From assembly GCF_003171715.1 (NCBI RefSeq), contig NZ_QGHL01000017.1:124001-188000 (forward strand): DNA of 64,000 nt, written 5' to 3'. The notes under the pieces were generated by a model. That model had not been told where the DNA came from. It saw only the letters and a list, made by a program, of their open reading frames with translations, and did no database searches. A program made the translations under genes and the position numbers. How positions within the stretch are numbered: the stretch's first letter is position 1; each line of letters begins with the position of its first letter. This document shows, piece after piece, positions 34,139 to 42,575 of the stretch. Source of the stretch: Novosphingobium meiothermophilum (GTDB taxonomy: Bacteria; Pseudomonadota; Alphaproteobacteria; Sphingomonadales; Sphingomonadaceae).

Positions 34139-35841
34139 CCGCATCCGCCACCGAACCCGCACGCCCTGCCGATCCGGTTCTGGCGCGCGTCACCGGGCCG
34201 GGCAGCCCGTTCGAAATCGGCGTGGTCGACGGGATGCGCCAGTTCGTGGCCGCCCCGCCCGATCTCAATCTGCTGATCGAATCCGCGCGCCGCTTCGGCC
34301 AGCAGACCTGCGTGGTCGATTTCGACAGCGCCGGGGCTGAGCGGCGTCTCAACTACGATCAGCTTTTCACCTGGCGCGATCAGCTCGTGCCCATGCTGCA
34401 CATCGCGCGCGGGGACCGGGTAGCTATCGCCATGCGCAACCGGGCCGAATGGCTGGTTGCCTTCCTTGCGGTGATGAAGGCGGGCGGCGTTGCCGTTCTG
34501 GTGAACAGCCGCGGCTCCGGGCCAGAACTGCGCGCCATGCTTGAAGATGTCGCGCCCGCCGTCGTGCTGGCCGACAGCGAGCGCGCCGCCGCCATTCATG
34601 ATGCGGGCTTTTCCGGCCGCGTGCTCGATCTCACAAGGCCCTTCGACCCTGCTGAGATCGCCCGCCGCGCGGCTGATCCTGCGCCCGATTCCGGCACTGC
34701 AAATCCCGACGATCCTTGCGCCATTCTCTTCACCTCTGGCACCACGGGCCGGGTGAAGGGGGCGGTTCTTTCGCACCGCAATGTCATCACCGGGCTGATG
34801 ACCACGCAGATGTCGGGCATGGTCGTGCTGTCCAACATGGCCGCGCAGATGGGCATTCCCGTGCCGGATCTTATCGCGCAGTTGCCGCAGCAGGCATCGC
34901 TTCTGGTCTATCCGCTGTTCCACGTTTCCGGGCTTGGCGCGGGCTTTCTTTCACCGTTCCTTGGCGGCGGCAAGGTGGTCATCATGCGCCGCTGGGATGC
35001 GCAGGAAGCCGTGCGCCTGATCGATGCGGAAGGCATCACCATGTTCAGCGCGGTGCCCACCATGCTCTGGGACATCCTGCACCGCGCGCGCACCAATGGC
35101 GCCAGCCTTGCATCGCTGCGCAACATCGGCAGCGGCGGACAGGCGCTTCCGGTCAACCTTGTCGAGGAAGTGCACGCCCTGTGCCCGCACGCGCAGATCG
35201 GCACCGGCTATGGCATGACCGAATGTTCGGGCGCCATCGCGCAGGCGGTCGGCCCCGATTTCATGGCGCGCCCCGCCGCCGCCGGGCGCGTGCTGCCGAT
35301 GGTGGATGTGCGCATCGAAGCGCCGGACGGCACGGTCCTGCCTGCGGGCGAAACCGGCGAGATCGTGGTGCGCGGCGCGCAGGTCATGCAGGGCTACTGG
35401 AACCGCCCGGAAGAAACGGCCGCCGTCCTCACCCCCGATGGCTGGCTGCGCACCGGCGATGTCGGCATGGTCGATGCCGATGGCTATGTCTTCATCGTCG
35501 ACCGCAAGAAGGACATGGTCATTTCGGGCGGGGAGAACATCTACTGCGCCGAGGTGGAGCGCGTGCTGGGCCAGATCCCCGGCCTTACCGAATGCGCCGC
35601 CTTCGGCCTGCCGGACGAAAGGCTGGGCGAACGGCTGGTCGCCGTGGTCATCGCCCCCCGGCAAGGCGAGAATGCCATCGACGAGGCCGGGGTGATCGAA
35701 TGGGTCGCCGCGCGCCTCGCCCGCTACAAGGCGCCCACCCGCGTCGCCTTTGCCCCTGCCACCCTGCCACGCAACGCCCTGGGCAAGGTCGACAAGATCG
35801 CCCTGCGCAAAGCATGGCCCACGCTTTCCGGAGAACAGTGA
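34135..35841 (+). CDS. Acyl-CoA synthetase (AMP-forming)
   Basis: A 568-residue ANL-superfamily ligase. ILFTSGTTGRVKGAVLSH is the AMP-binding motif near residue 203, GYGMTECSGAIAQ near 360 the adenine-binding motif, GWLRTGDVGMVDADGY near 440 the hinge Asp region, and the C-terminal PRNALGKVDKIALR carries the catalytic Lys. It activates a carboxylic acid to its CoA thioester. ATG 34135 is used because a 23-codon leader ORF ends in ATGA at it; an in-frame GTG at 34045 would add 30 Ala/Pro-rich residues. It heads a run with the amidohydrolase, Rieske oxygenase and amidase. Confidence 0.9.
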   Translation: MTASATEPARPADPVLARVTGPGSPFEIGVVDGMRQFVAAPPDLNLLIESARRFGQQTCVVDFDSAGAERRLNYDQLFTWRDQLVPMLHIARGDRVAIAMRNRAEWLVAFLAVMKAGGVAVLVNSRGSGPELRAMLEDVAPAVVLADSERAAAIHDAGFSGRVLDLTRPFDPAEIARRAADPAPDSGTANPDDPCAILFTSGTTGRVKGAVLSHRNVITGLMTTQMSGMVVLSNMAAQMGIPVPDLIAQLPQQASLLVYPLFHVSGLGAGFLSPFLGGGKVVIMRRWDAQEAVRLIDAEGITMFSAVPTMLWDILHRARTNGASLASLRNIGSGGQALPVNLVEEVHALCPHAQIGTGYGMTECSGAIAQAVGPDFMARPAAAGRVLPMVDVRIEAPDGTVLPAGETGEIVVRGAQVMQGYWNRPEETAAVLTPDGWLRTGDVGMVDADGYVFIVDRKKDMVISGGENIYCAEVERVLGQIPGLTECAAFGLPDERLGERLVAVVIAPRQGENAIDEAGVIEWVAARLARYKAPTRVAFAPATLPRNALGKVDKIALRKAWPTLSGEQ

Positions 35842-35842
35842 A

Positions 35843-36709
35843 ATGCCCATGCCCACCGATATCGGCATCATCGACTGCATGCTGGGCATTCCCGATGCGG
35901 AAGACCGCGCGGAATGGTTTGCCCCGTTCCGCCCGCTCATCAAGGACAAGCAGACGCTGGGCCAGTTCGCCATGCCCGCGCAATACATGTTCAGGGACAT
36001 CCCGCAGTCGGGCAAGCAGGACGATTACCTCGCCTGGACCGTGGCGCAGATGGACAGGCACAATATCGAGAAGGCCCTTGTCGGCTGGAACGAGAACGAG
36101 ACCTCCTACCGCGCCAAGGAACTTTACCCCGACCGCTTCTTCTTCGATCTGCCGATCAACCCCAACAACGGCACCGAGGAAGTGCGCCGGATCAAGCGCA
36201 TCCACGCCGAGGTCGGCCTTTCAGCGGTCTCGTGCTTTCCTTCCGGCACGCTGCCGCAGGTGGCGATCAACCACAAATACATGTGGCCGATCTATTCCGC
36301 GTGCGAGGAACTGGGCCTGCCGATCCTGCTGAACGTGGGCATTCCGGGGCCGCGCATCCCGATGGAAACCCAGAAGGTCGAACACCTCGACGAGGTGTGC
36401 TGGTTCTTCCCGGAACTGAAGGTGGTGATGCGCCACGGCGCCGAACCTTGGGAGGCGCTGGCCGTCAAGCTCATGCTCAAGTGGCCGAACCTCTATTATT
36501 CGACCAGCGCCTTTGCGCCCAAGCACTATCCCAAGGCCATCATCGACTATGCCAATACCCGCGGCGCCGACAAGGTGATCTACGCTGGCTATTTCCCGAT
36601 GGGCCTCAGCCTTGATCGCATCATGTCCGACATGCAGTCCGTGCCTTTCAAGGACGAGGTCTGGCCCAAGTTCCTGCGCGAGAACGCAATGAAGGTGTTC
36701 GGGCTCTGA
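35843..36709 (+). CDS. Amidohydrolase-2-like protein with eroded metal site
   Basis: A 288-residue TIM-barrel protein of the amidohydrolase/ACMSD-related family. The usual HxH after strand 1 is replaced by IIDCMLGIP, the strand-5 His by LLNVGIPG, and the strand-8 GSDYP by AGYFPMG; only the MRHGAEPW histidine remains. It is therefore probably not a normal metal-dependent hydrolase. ATG 35843 is one base after the ligase stop; ATG 35849 is an alternative. Its place just before the Rieske oxygenase suggests a step on the oxygenation product. Confidence 0.78.
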   Translation: MPMPTDIGIIDCMLGIPDAEDRAEWFAPFRPLIKDKQTLGQFAMPAQYMFRDIPQSGKQDDYLAWTVAQMDRHNIEKALVGWNENETSYRAKELYPDRFFFDLPINPNNGTEEVRRIKRIHAEVGLSAVSCFPSGTLPQVAINHKYMWPIYSACEELGLPILLNVGIPGPRIPMETQKVEHLDEVCWFFPELKVVMRHGAEPWEALAVKLMLKWPNLYYSTSAFAPKHYPKAIIDYANTRGADKVIYAGYFPMGLSLDRIMSDMQSVPFKDEVWPKFLRENAMKVFGL

Positions 36710-36798
36710 TATCCCAGGGAGCCGGGAAGTCTGCTCCCCCAAGGCAATCGCCGGCATCGCGGAGACAACCCCCGCCCCGGCAATTCAGGAGTGAAAGC

Positions 36799-37872
36799 AT
36801 GGCAACCGCAGAGGCAACCGATGCCCGCACCCCTCCCGTGGCGGTCTGGCAGATCCTCGAAAAGCTGAAAGGGCAGGACCTGATCGACTGGCGCACCGCG
36901 CCGGTGCCGGGCCGCGCTTCGGTCAAGGAGCGCAACCTCGATATCGGTTTTCCCTTCGGCTGGTATCCGGTCGAGCTGAGCGCGAACCTTGCTGCGGGCG
37001 AGGTCAGGCCGCTGCGCTATTTCTCGCAGGATCTGGCCATGTGGCGCGGCGAGGATGGCAAGGTCCGCGTGCTCGATGCCTATTGCAAGCATCTGGGCGC
37101 GCACATGGGCCATGGCGGCAAGGTGCACGGCAACCTGCTGGAATGCCCGTTCCACGCATGGCGCTATGACGGCGAGGAAGGGATCGTCAAGGACATCCCC
37201 TATTCCAAGTCGATCCCGCCGCAGGTGAAGCGCAAGTGCACCCGCACCTGGCACGTTACCGAAGCGAACCGCTGGATCTGGGTGTGGTATCACCCCGAAG
37301 ACGCCGCGCCCCTGTTCGACGTGGTCCATCTGCCCGAAGCGACCGATCCCGAATGGACCGATTACGACATCTATGAATGGAACGTCTATGGTTCCATCCA
37401 GAACATGGCCGAAAACGGTGTGGACGTGGCGCACTTCAAGTATATCCACGGCACCGCCAACGTGCCGCTGGGCGATCTGCGCTGGGGCGAATGGGGCCGC
37501 GGCGCCGATGTGAAGGCGAAGATGGGCACGCCGTGGGGCGAAGTCGATGGCCAGATCAGCTATGACACGATGGGCCCCGGCCAGAGCTGGACGCGCTTTA
37601 CCGGCATTTCCGAAACCCTGCTGGTGGCCTGCCTCACCCCGGTGGAACTGGACCATGTCCACGTGCGCTTCTGCTTCACCCAGCCGCGCGCGCAGGCCGA
37701 GGGCGAGCGGGCGGGCGTGGCCAAGGCCATCATCCGCGACATCTGCAAGCAGTTCGATCAGGACAAGGTGATCTGGGACCGCCAGAAGTTCGAACCCAAT
37801 GCCCTGATCTGCGAAGGCGACGGGCCGATCGCACAGTTCCGCAAATACTATGCGCGTTACTACGTGAAATGA
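36799..37872 (+). CDS. Rieske non-heme iron oxygenase, KshA-like
   Basis: A 357-residue oxygenase alpha subunit. The Rieske site is CKH (about residue 95), then CPFH 18-20 residues on. The catalytic domain has ENGVDVAHFKYIHG near residue 205, giving the Asp/His/His iron site. Overall spacing and motifs such as VLDAYCKHLG and WRYDGEEG resemble the 3-ketosteroid 9alpha-hydroxylase (KshA)/sterol branch. It hydroxylates a C-H bond using O2 and electrons from a reductase not present in this window. AGGAG precedes ATG 36799. Its stop overlaps the amidase start (ATGA). Confidence 0.88.
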   Translation: MATAEATDARTPPVAVWQILEKLKGQDLIDWRTAPVPGRASVKERNLDIGFPFGWYPVELSANLAAGEVRPLRYFSQDLAMWRGEDGKVRVLDAYCKHLGAHMGHGGKVHGNLLECPFHAWRYDGEEGIVKDIPYSKSIPPQVKRKCTRTWHVTEANRWIWVWYHPEDAAPLFDVVHLPEATDPEWTDYDIYEWNVYGSIQNMAENGVDVAHFKYIHGTANVPLGDLRWGEWGRGADVKAKMGTPWGEVDGQISYDTMGPGQSWTRFTGISETLLVACLTPVELDHVHVRFCFTQPRAQAEGERAGVAKAIIRDICKQFDQDKVIWDRQKFEPNALICEGDGPIAQFRKYYARYYVK

Positions 37873-39377
37873 TGAAGGCCACCAGAAGGGAAGCCCTTGC
37901 CGGCGGGATCGCGCTTGCCGCGACCGCCGGCCTGCCGGGAAACGGACACGCGATGCAGGACCTGCTCGACAGCCATGATTGCCTCGGCCTTGCCGATCTG
38001 GTGAGGAAACGCAAGGTTTCAGCCACCGAACTGCTCGATGCCGCCATCGCGCGGACCGAGGCGCTGAACCCGAAGTTCAACTTCATGGCGCAAAAGCACT
38101 ATGATTACGCGCGCAGGGCCATTGCCGCGGGCCTTCCCCAAGGCCCGTTCAGCGGCGTGCCCTGGCTGCTGAAGGATCTCAACACCTACATCGCCGGCGA
38201 AGTGACCGAAAACGGCAGCCGCCTCTACAAGGGCCAGAAGGCGGCCGTCACATCGGAACTGGTGCGCCGCATCGAACGTGCGGGCTTCGTCATCTTCGGC
38301 AAGACGACCACGCCGGAGTTCGGCCTTACCGGCACCACCGAAAGCGTCCTTGCCGGGCCGACCCGCAATCCGTGGAACCCCGAACGCATCGCGGGCGGAT
38401 CATCGGGCGGGGCGGCAGCGGCCGTGGCGGCGGGCGTGATCCCGGCGGCCCATGCCACCGATGGCGGCGGTTCGATCCGCATTCCGGCATCGGCCTGCGG
38501 CCTGTTCGGCCTGAAGCCCTCGCGCGGGCGCGTGCCCATGGGACCGCTCAGGACCGAAGGCTGGGGCGGCATGTCGGTGCACCATGCGGTCAGCCGCACG
38601 GTGCGCGATTCGGCCGCGATCCTCGATGCGACGCACGGGGTGGAACCCGGCTCGCGCTATGGTGCGCCCTCGCCCGAACGCCCCTATCTTCAGGAAGTGG
38701 GGCGCGATCCGGGCAGATTGCGCGTCGCGCTCATGCTCGCGCCGTTTTCCGGCGCGCCGGTCGATGCGCAAGTGATCGAAGCGACGCGGGCCGCGGCAAG
38801 GCTGCTGGAAAGCCTCGGCCATGATGTCGAGGAGGCCGCGCCGAAGATCGACATGGCCGCCATCGGCGCCAGCAGCTTCGCGCTCATGGCCTCATCGGTG
38901 GCGGCCGACTGCATCGACCGGGCCAAGGCACTGGGGATCGAGCTTGGTCCCGATGTGGTCGAGCGCACGACGCTTGATTTCATCGCCATCGGCAAGAGCA
39001 TGTCGGCAATGGACTATGCCCGCGGCAACAATGCCTATCAGGCCGCCGCCATCGCCATCGGCCAGTTCATGCAGAAGTTCGACGTGATCCTTTCCCCCAC
39101 CCTTTCGGCGCCGCCGCTGCCGATTGGCCGCATCGGCCTCGATACCGGGCGCAGCATGGCCGAATGGGGACAGGAAGTCGGCGCCTTCACCGCGTTCACC
39201 GGCATCTACAACGGCACCGGCCAGCCCAGCATGTCACTGCCGCTGGCGATGTCGCAGGAAGGGCTGCCCATCGGGATCATGGCCACCGGCCGCTATGGCG
39301 AAGAGGGCCTGCTGCTGCGTCTGGCGGGGCAGATCGAACGCGCCGCGCCGTGGAGCAGCCGCCGGGCGCCGGTCTGA
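37869..39377 (+). CDS. Amidase-signature hydrolase, Tat-exported
   Basis: A 502-residue amidase-signature enzyme. A twin-arginine-like leader (TRREALAGGIALAATAG) suggests export. The Ser-cisSer-Lys triad is visible: Lys in WLLKDLNTY near residue 98, and both serines in AGGSSGGAAAAVAAG followed by DGGGSIRIPAS near 170-200. It cuts an amide or ester. ATG 37869 overlaps the Rieske stop (ATGA); ATG 37872 is an alternative. The physiological substrate is unknown. Confidence 0.9.
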   Translation: MMKATRREALAGGIALAATAGLPGNGHAMQDLLDSHDCLGLADLVRKRKVSATELLDAAIARTEALNPKFNFMAQKHYDYARRAIAAGLPQGPFSGVPWLLKDLNTYIAGEVTENGSRLYKGQKAAVTSELVRRIERAGFVIFGKTTTPEFGLTGTTESVLAGPTRNPWNPERIAGGSSGGAAAAVAAGVIPAAHATDGGGSIRIPASACGLFGLKPSRGRVPMGPLRTEGWGGMSVHHAVSRTVRDSAAILDATHGVEPGSRYGAPSPERPYLQEVGRDPGRLRVALMLAPFSGAPVDAQVIEATRAAARLLESLGHDVEEAAPKIDMAAIGASSFALMASSVAADCIDRAKALGIELGPDVVERTTLDFIAIGKSMSAMDYARGNNAYQAAAIAIGQFMQKFDVILSPTLSAPPLPIGRIGLDTGRSMAEWGQEVGAFTAFTGIYNGTGQPSMSLPLAMSQEGLPIGIMATGRYGEEGLLLRLAGQIERAAPWSSRRAPV

Positions 39378-39388
39378 ACGGAAGCGAC

Positions 39389-39922
39389 CTAGCCTTCGCC
39401 GTCGGCAAAGGCGTTGAGATCCTCGACCGTGGCGATCGGCCCGATGGCGGCGTTGTATTTCACGGTTTGCAGGACCAGTTCGGTTTCCGCCTCGCGGATG
39501 CCGTCGAGCGCCAGCACACGGTTGGTGATGGTGGCGGCATCGGCCAGACTGGGCAGGACGCAGACCGCGATCAGCCGCAGCGCCGCATTGGCATCGTAAA
39601 GCGCGCGCACCTCGTGCAGGGCGAGCAGGCCCTCGCGCACCTGGTCGAGCTTGCCGCTGGCGCACTTGATCGTGATGAACATCATGTGCTGCCCTGCCGA
39701 TGTGGCATCGCGCCCGCGCGCGATGTCGACGATGGGCACCAGCTTGAGCAGCCCGGCTGCCTGCAACCGCTTCACTCGGCCGCGCACGGTGCCTTCGGTC
39801 ACGCCAAGATCGGCGGCGATCTTGCGGAACGACAGCCGCGCGTCCTCGGCCAGCGCCTCGGCGATCTGCCGGTCGAGCGTGTCGGTTGCGGGAAAGGCGG
39901 GAAGCGATGGCGCCTCGGTCAT
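39389..39922 (-). CDS. Lrp/AsnC-family regulator
   Basis: A 177-residue regulator: helix-turn-helix near residues 30-60 (LSFRKIAADLGVTEGTVRGRVKRL) and an alpha/beta ligand-binding RAM domain (HMMFITIKCASGKLDQV). It likely senses a small acid or amino acid and controls nearby genes. ATG 39922 overlaps the stop of the upstream Lrp gene (ATGA), so the two regulators are made together and may form a hetero-oligomer. Confidence 0.88.
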   Translation of the reverse strand: MTEAPSLPAFPATDTLDRQIAEALAEDARLSFRKIAADLGVTEGTVRGRVKRLQAAGLLKLVPIVDIARGRDATSAGQHMMFITIKCASGKLDQVREGLLALHEVRALYDANAALRLIAVCVLPSLADAATITNRVLALDGIREAETELVLQTVKYNAAIGPIATVEDLNAFADGEG

Positions 39923-40443
39923 GCGGCAAGCGGGCCTGTCGCAAGCGGGCCTGTCGCAAGCGGCCCTGTCTGGGTGTTATAGCGATAGACAGTGTTGACC
40001 AGTTCCACGTCCACGTCCTCGACCCCGGCAATGCCGGCGGAAACATCGCGCGCGGCCTCGATCATCTCGCGCGCGGCATGAAAGGCATAGAGGCAGCTCA
40101 CCGGCCAGCGGCCCGATGTGATGTGCACCGCCAGAACATGTTCGCGCTCTGCCAGTTCGGTGGCCACGTCAATCGGGGCGCGTCCGCTTACCTGAAGGCG
40201 GATGCGCGCCAGCAGCCGGTAGCCGTGAACCCGGAAATCCGCCAGCGCCACCACCCGCATCAGGCCTGCGGCATCCATCGCGCGGATGCGGCCCGCCACC
40301 AGATTGCCGGTCAGCCCCAGTTCCTCGCCGATGACCGTGGCCTGCGCGCGCCCGTCGCGCCGCAGCACCTCGATGATGCGCATGTCGATCTCGTCCAGCG
40401 CTGCGCCCTTGGCGCGGCGGATGTTCGGCTTGTCCTCGGCCAA
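39919..40443 (-). CDS. Lrp/AsnC-family regulator with repeat tail
   Basis: A 174-residue Lrp-type regulator: LDEIDMRIIEVLRRDGRAQATVIGEELGLTGNLV (the HTH, given here in part as LDEIDMRIIEVL then GEELGLTGNLV) and a RAM-like C-terminal domain. TTG 40443 is preferred since GGGGGA lies eight bases upstream; the frame continues farther up only through a repeat region. The C-terminus carries GPLAT repeated three times, encoded by a 15-bp tandem repeat. It is coupled with the second Lrp gene. Confidence 0.82.
   Translation of the reverse strand: MAEDKPNIRRAKGAALDEIDMRIIEVLRRDGRAQATVIGEELGLTGNLVAGRIRAMDAAGLMRVVALADFRVHGYRLLARIRLQVSGRAPIDVATELAEREHVLAVHITSGRWPVSCLYAFHAAREMIEAARDVSAGIAGVEDVDVELVNTVYRYNTQTGPLATGPLATGPLAA
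39926..39970. repeat. Three 15-bp tandem repeats in an Lrp gene
   Basis: GCAAGCGGGCCTGTC at 39926-39940 and 39941-39955 is identical, and 39956-39970 differs at one base. On the reverse strand it encodes TGPLA repeated at the C-terminus of the 39919-40443 regulator, just before its stop. Fifteen is a multiple of three, so copy-number changes would keep the frame. Confidence 0.85.
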
Positions 40444-40523
40444 GTGGCATATCCCCCGATTGCGTAAGCCAAGCCTAGTGCCCCCTCCGCATCGGGGCAA
40501 GTCAGGCGATAGACTGCCTGCCT

Positions 40524-40621
40524 CGCGCAAAGCCCTTCGATCAGCCGCGCGGTTCGCGCAAAGCCCTTCAACTAGCCGCGCGGTTCGCGCGAAACCCTTC
40601 AACTAGCCGCGCGGTTCGCGC
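40524..40621. repeat. 31-bp tandem repeat after an acyl-CoA dehydrogenase gene
   Basis: Two full 31-bp units (40545-40575 and 40576-40606, two mismatches) are flanked by a partial unit on each side (40524-40544 and 40607-40621). The unit includes the last codons and the stop codon (40603-40605) of the dehydrogenase gene, so the repeat arose by duplicating that gene's 3' end. It contains CCGCGCGG, so several short hairpins are possible. Confidence 0.8.
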
Positions 40622-41775
40622 GGCAGGCCCAGCCCGCGTTCGGCAATCAGGTTACGCTGGATCTGGTTGGTGCCGCCATAGATCGTGTCGGCCCGCGAGA
40701 AGAGGAACAGGTTGGGCAGCACATCCCATTCATAGGCATCGCCCGCGGCAATCTCGCCCGCCTGCCCCAGCACGTCCATGGCAAGTTCGCCCAGACGCCT
40801 GCGCCATGACGCCCACTGGATCTTGTAGGTCAGCGCCGCCCCGTCCATCCGCGAATGATCGGTGTGGGACAGCATCCTCAGCGCGCCATAGCGCATGAGG
40901 CGCAGGCCCACTTCGGCGCTGGCGATGCGCTGGCGGATCACCGGATCATGCGCCTTGCCACTGGCCCTTGCGGCGGCGATGATCTCGTCCAGCTCGTTGC
41001 GGAAGCCCATCTGCTGGCCCAGCGTGGAAACCCCGCGCTCGAACGCGAGCAGCCCCATGGCGATCTTCCAGCCATCGCCGGGCGCGCCGATCAGGCTGTC
41101 GGCCGGGCAGCGCGCTTCGGTGAAGAATGTCTCGTTGAACTCGGCATCGCCGTTGATCTGGCGGATGGGGCGCACCTCTATGCCCGGCTGATCCAGCGGC
41201 ATCATCAGGAAGGTGAGGCCCTTGGGGCCTTGCGAGCCTTCCTCGGTGCGCGTGACGACGAAGATCCAGTCGGCAATGTGAGCAAGGCTCGTCCAGATCT
41301 TCTGGCCGTCAACCACCCATTCGCCATTCTCCAGACGCCCCCTTGTGCGCACGCTGGCAAGGTCCGATCCGGCACCCGGTTCGGAAAACCCCTGGCAGAA
41401 GATCGTGCGGCCAGCGGCGATGTCGGGCAGGAAGCGGCGCTTCTGTTCCTCGGTGCCGAAAGTCAGGATGGTCGGCCCGGCCAGTTCCACCCCGATGTGA
41501 TTGATGCGCCCCGGCACTCCGGCGCGGGCATATTCCTCGGCAAAGATCACCTGCTGGGCAAGGCTGGCGCCGCGCCCGCCCCATTCCACCGGCCAGCCGA
41601 TGCAGCCCCAGCGATGCTCGCCCAGTTGCTGCTCCCACTCGCGCCGCCGTTCGGGCATGGCGGTAAGCTGGGTCACGCCCTTGATGTCGCGGAACTCGCC
41701 CGCCATCTGGCCCTGAAGCCAGTCGGCGCATTCGGCGCGGAAAGCCTCGTCGGCAGCGGAAAAACCCAGTTTCAT
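40603..41775 (-). CDS. Acyl-CoA dehydrogenase (FadE/ChsE-like)
   Basis: A 390-residue acyl-CoA dehydrogenase: FCQGFSEPGAGSDLASV in the FAD region, WVVDGQKIWTSLAHIADW, and TIYGGTNQIQRNLIAERGLGLP at the C-terminus. The usual Glu of IYEG is Gly, as in many actinobacterial and sphingomonad FadE proteins for sterol, bile-acid or isoprenoid side chains; the catalytic base is then elsewhere. ATG 41775 follows GGAG by about ten bases. It lies 17 bp after the SDR at 41793 on the same strand. The longer frame upstream of 41775 runs through that SDR and is not real. Confidence 0.88.
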   Translation of the reverse strand: MKLGFSAADEAFRAECADWLQGQMAGEFRDIKGVTQLTAMPERRREWEQQLGEHRWGCIGWPVEWGGRGASLAQQVIFAEEYARAGVPGRINHIGVELAGPTILTFGTEEQKRRFLPDIAAGRTIFCQGFSEPGAGSDLASVRTRGRLENGEWVVDGQKIWTSLAHIADWIFVVTRTEEGSQGPKGLTFLMMPLDQPGIEVRPIRQINGDAEFNETFFTEARCPADSLIGAPGDGWKIAMGLLAFERGVSTLGQQMGFRNELDEIIAAARASGKAHDPVIRQRIASAEVGLRLMRYGALRMLSHTDHSRMDGAALTYKIQWASWRRRLGELAMDVLGQAGEIAAGDAYEWDVLPNLFLFSRADTIYGGTNQIQRNLIAERGLGLPREPRG

Positions 41776-41792
41776 GGCCGTTCGCTCCGCCC

Positions 41793-42575
41793 TCAGCCCG
41801 GCAGGTAAAGCTGCGCGGCCTTGCCGCCATCGACAGGCAGCGCCGTGCCCGTGATATAGCTTGCCGCATCCGAAAGCATGAAGACGATGGCCTCGGCCAG
41901 TTCCTCCGGCTCTCCGCCCCGGCCCATGGGGATGGCCCCGGCGGTGGCGGCGGCCACTTCGGGTGCGCGGGCGGCAAAGTCCTGCGTGGCGGCGGTCATC
42001 ACCTGCCCCGGCACGATCGCATTCACCCGGATGCCAAGCGGGGCGCCTTCCATGGCCGCGGCGGCGGTGAAATGCACCATGGCCGCCTTCGATGCCGAAT
42101 AGCTGGCCATGTTGGGCGCGGCGCGGATGCCGCAGGTCGATGCGATATTGACGATGGCCCCGCGCTGGCGGCCCTGCGCTTGCTGCGCGGCCATGACCTT
42201 CATGGCCGCCTTGGTGCCCACGAACACGGCATCGGCATTCACCGCAAAGTCCTTGCGCCAGTGATCGAGCGAGAGCTTGCCGATAGGCGCATAGTGGACC
42301 GACATGGCATTGTTCACCAGCATGTCGAGCCGCCCGTGCCGCGCGGCCACATCCTCGATCAGCGCGGTGAAGGCCGCCTCGTCGGAAACGTCGAGCTGGC
42401 GGGCCTCGACCGTGCCCACTGCGGCAATATCCGCGCGCGCGGCTTCCAGCTTGTCGGACCGGCGGGCGCAGATCACCACCGTGGCCCCGCGCTGTGCCAG
42501 AAGGCGGGCCGTGGCAAGGCCGATACCATCGCTGCCGCCGGTGACGATGGCCACCTGTCCGCTGAATTGCTGCAT
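41793..42575 (-). CDS. Short-chain dehydrogenase/reductase
   Basis: A 260-residue classical SDR: TGGSDGIG loop (about residues 12-19), NNAMS, catalytic serine in IASTCG and YSASK near 160. ATG 42575 follows AGAGGAG. It leads an operon with the acyl-CoA dehydrogenase. It diverges from the flavin monooxygenase at 42917 across a region with two operator copies. An alcohol-to-ketone step in the island's pathway is likely. Confidence 0.88.
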   Translation of the reverse strand: MQQFSGQVAIVTGGSDGIGLATARLLAQRGATVVICARRSDKLEAARADIAAVGTVEARQLDVSDEAAFTALIEDVAARHGRLDMLVNNAMSVHYAPIGKLSLDHWRKDFAVNADAVFVGTKAAMKVMAAQQAQGRQRGAIVNIASTCGIRAAPNMASYSASKAAMVHFTAAAAMEGAPLGIRVNAIVPGQVMTAATQDFAARAPEVAAATAGAIPMGRGGEPEELAEAIVFMLSDAASYITGTALPVDGGKAAQLYLPG

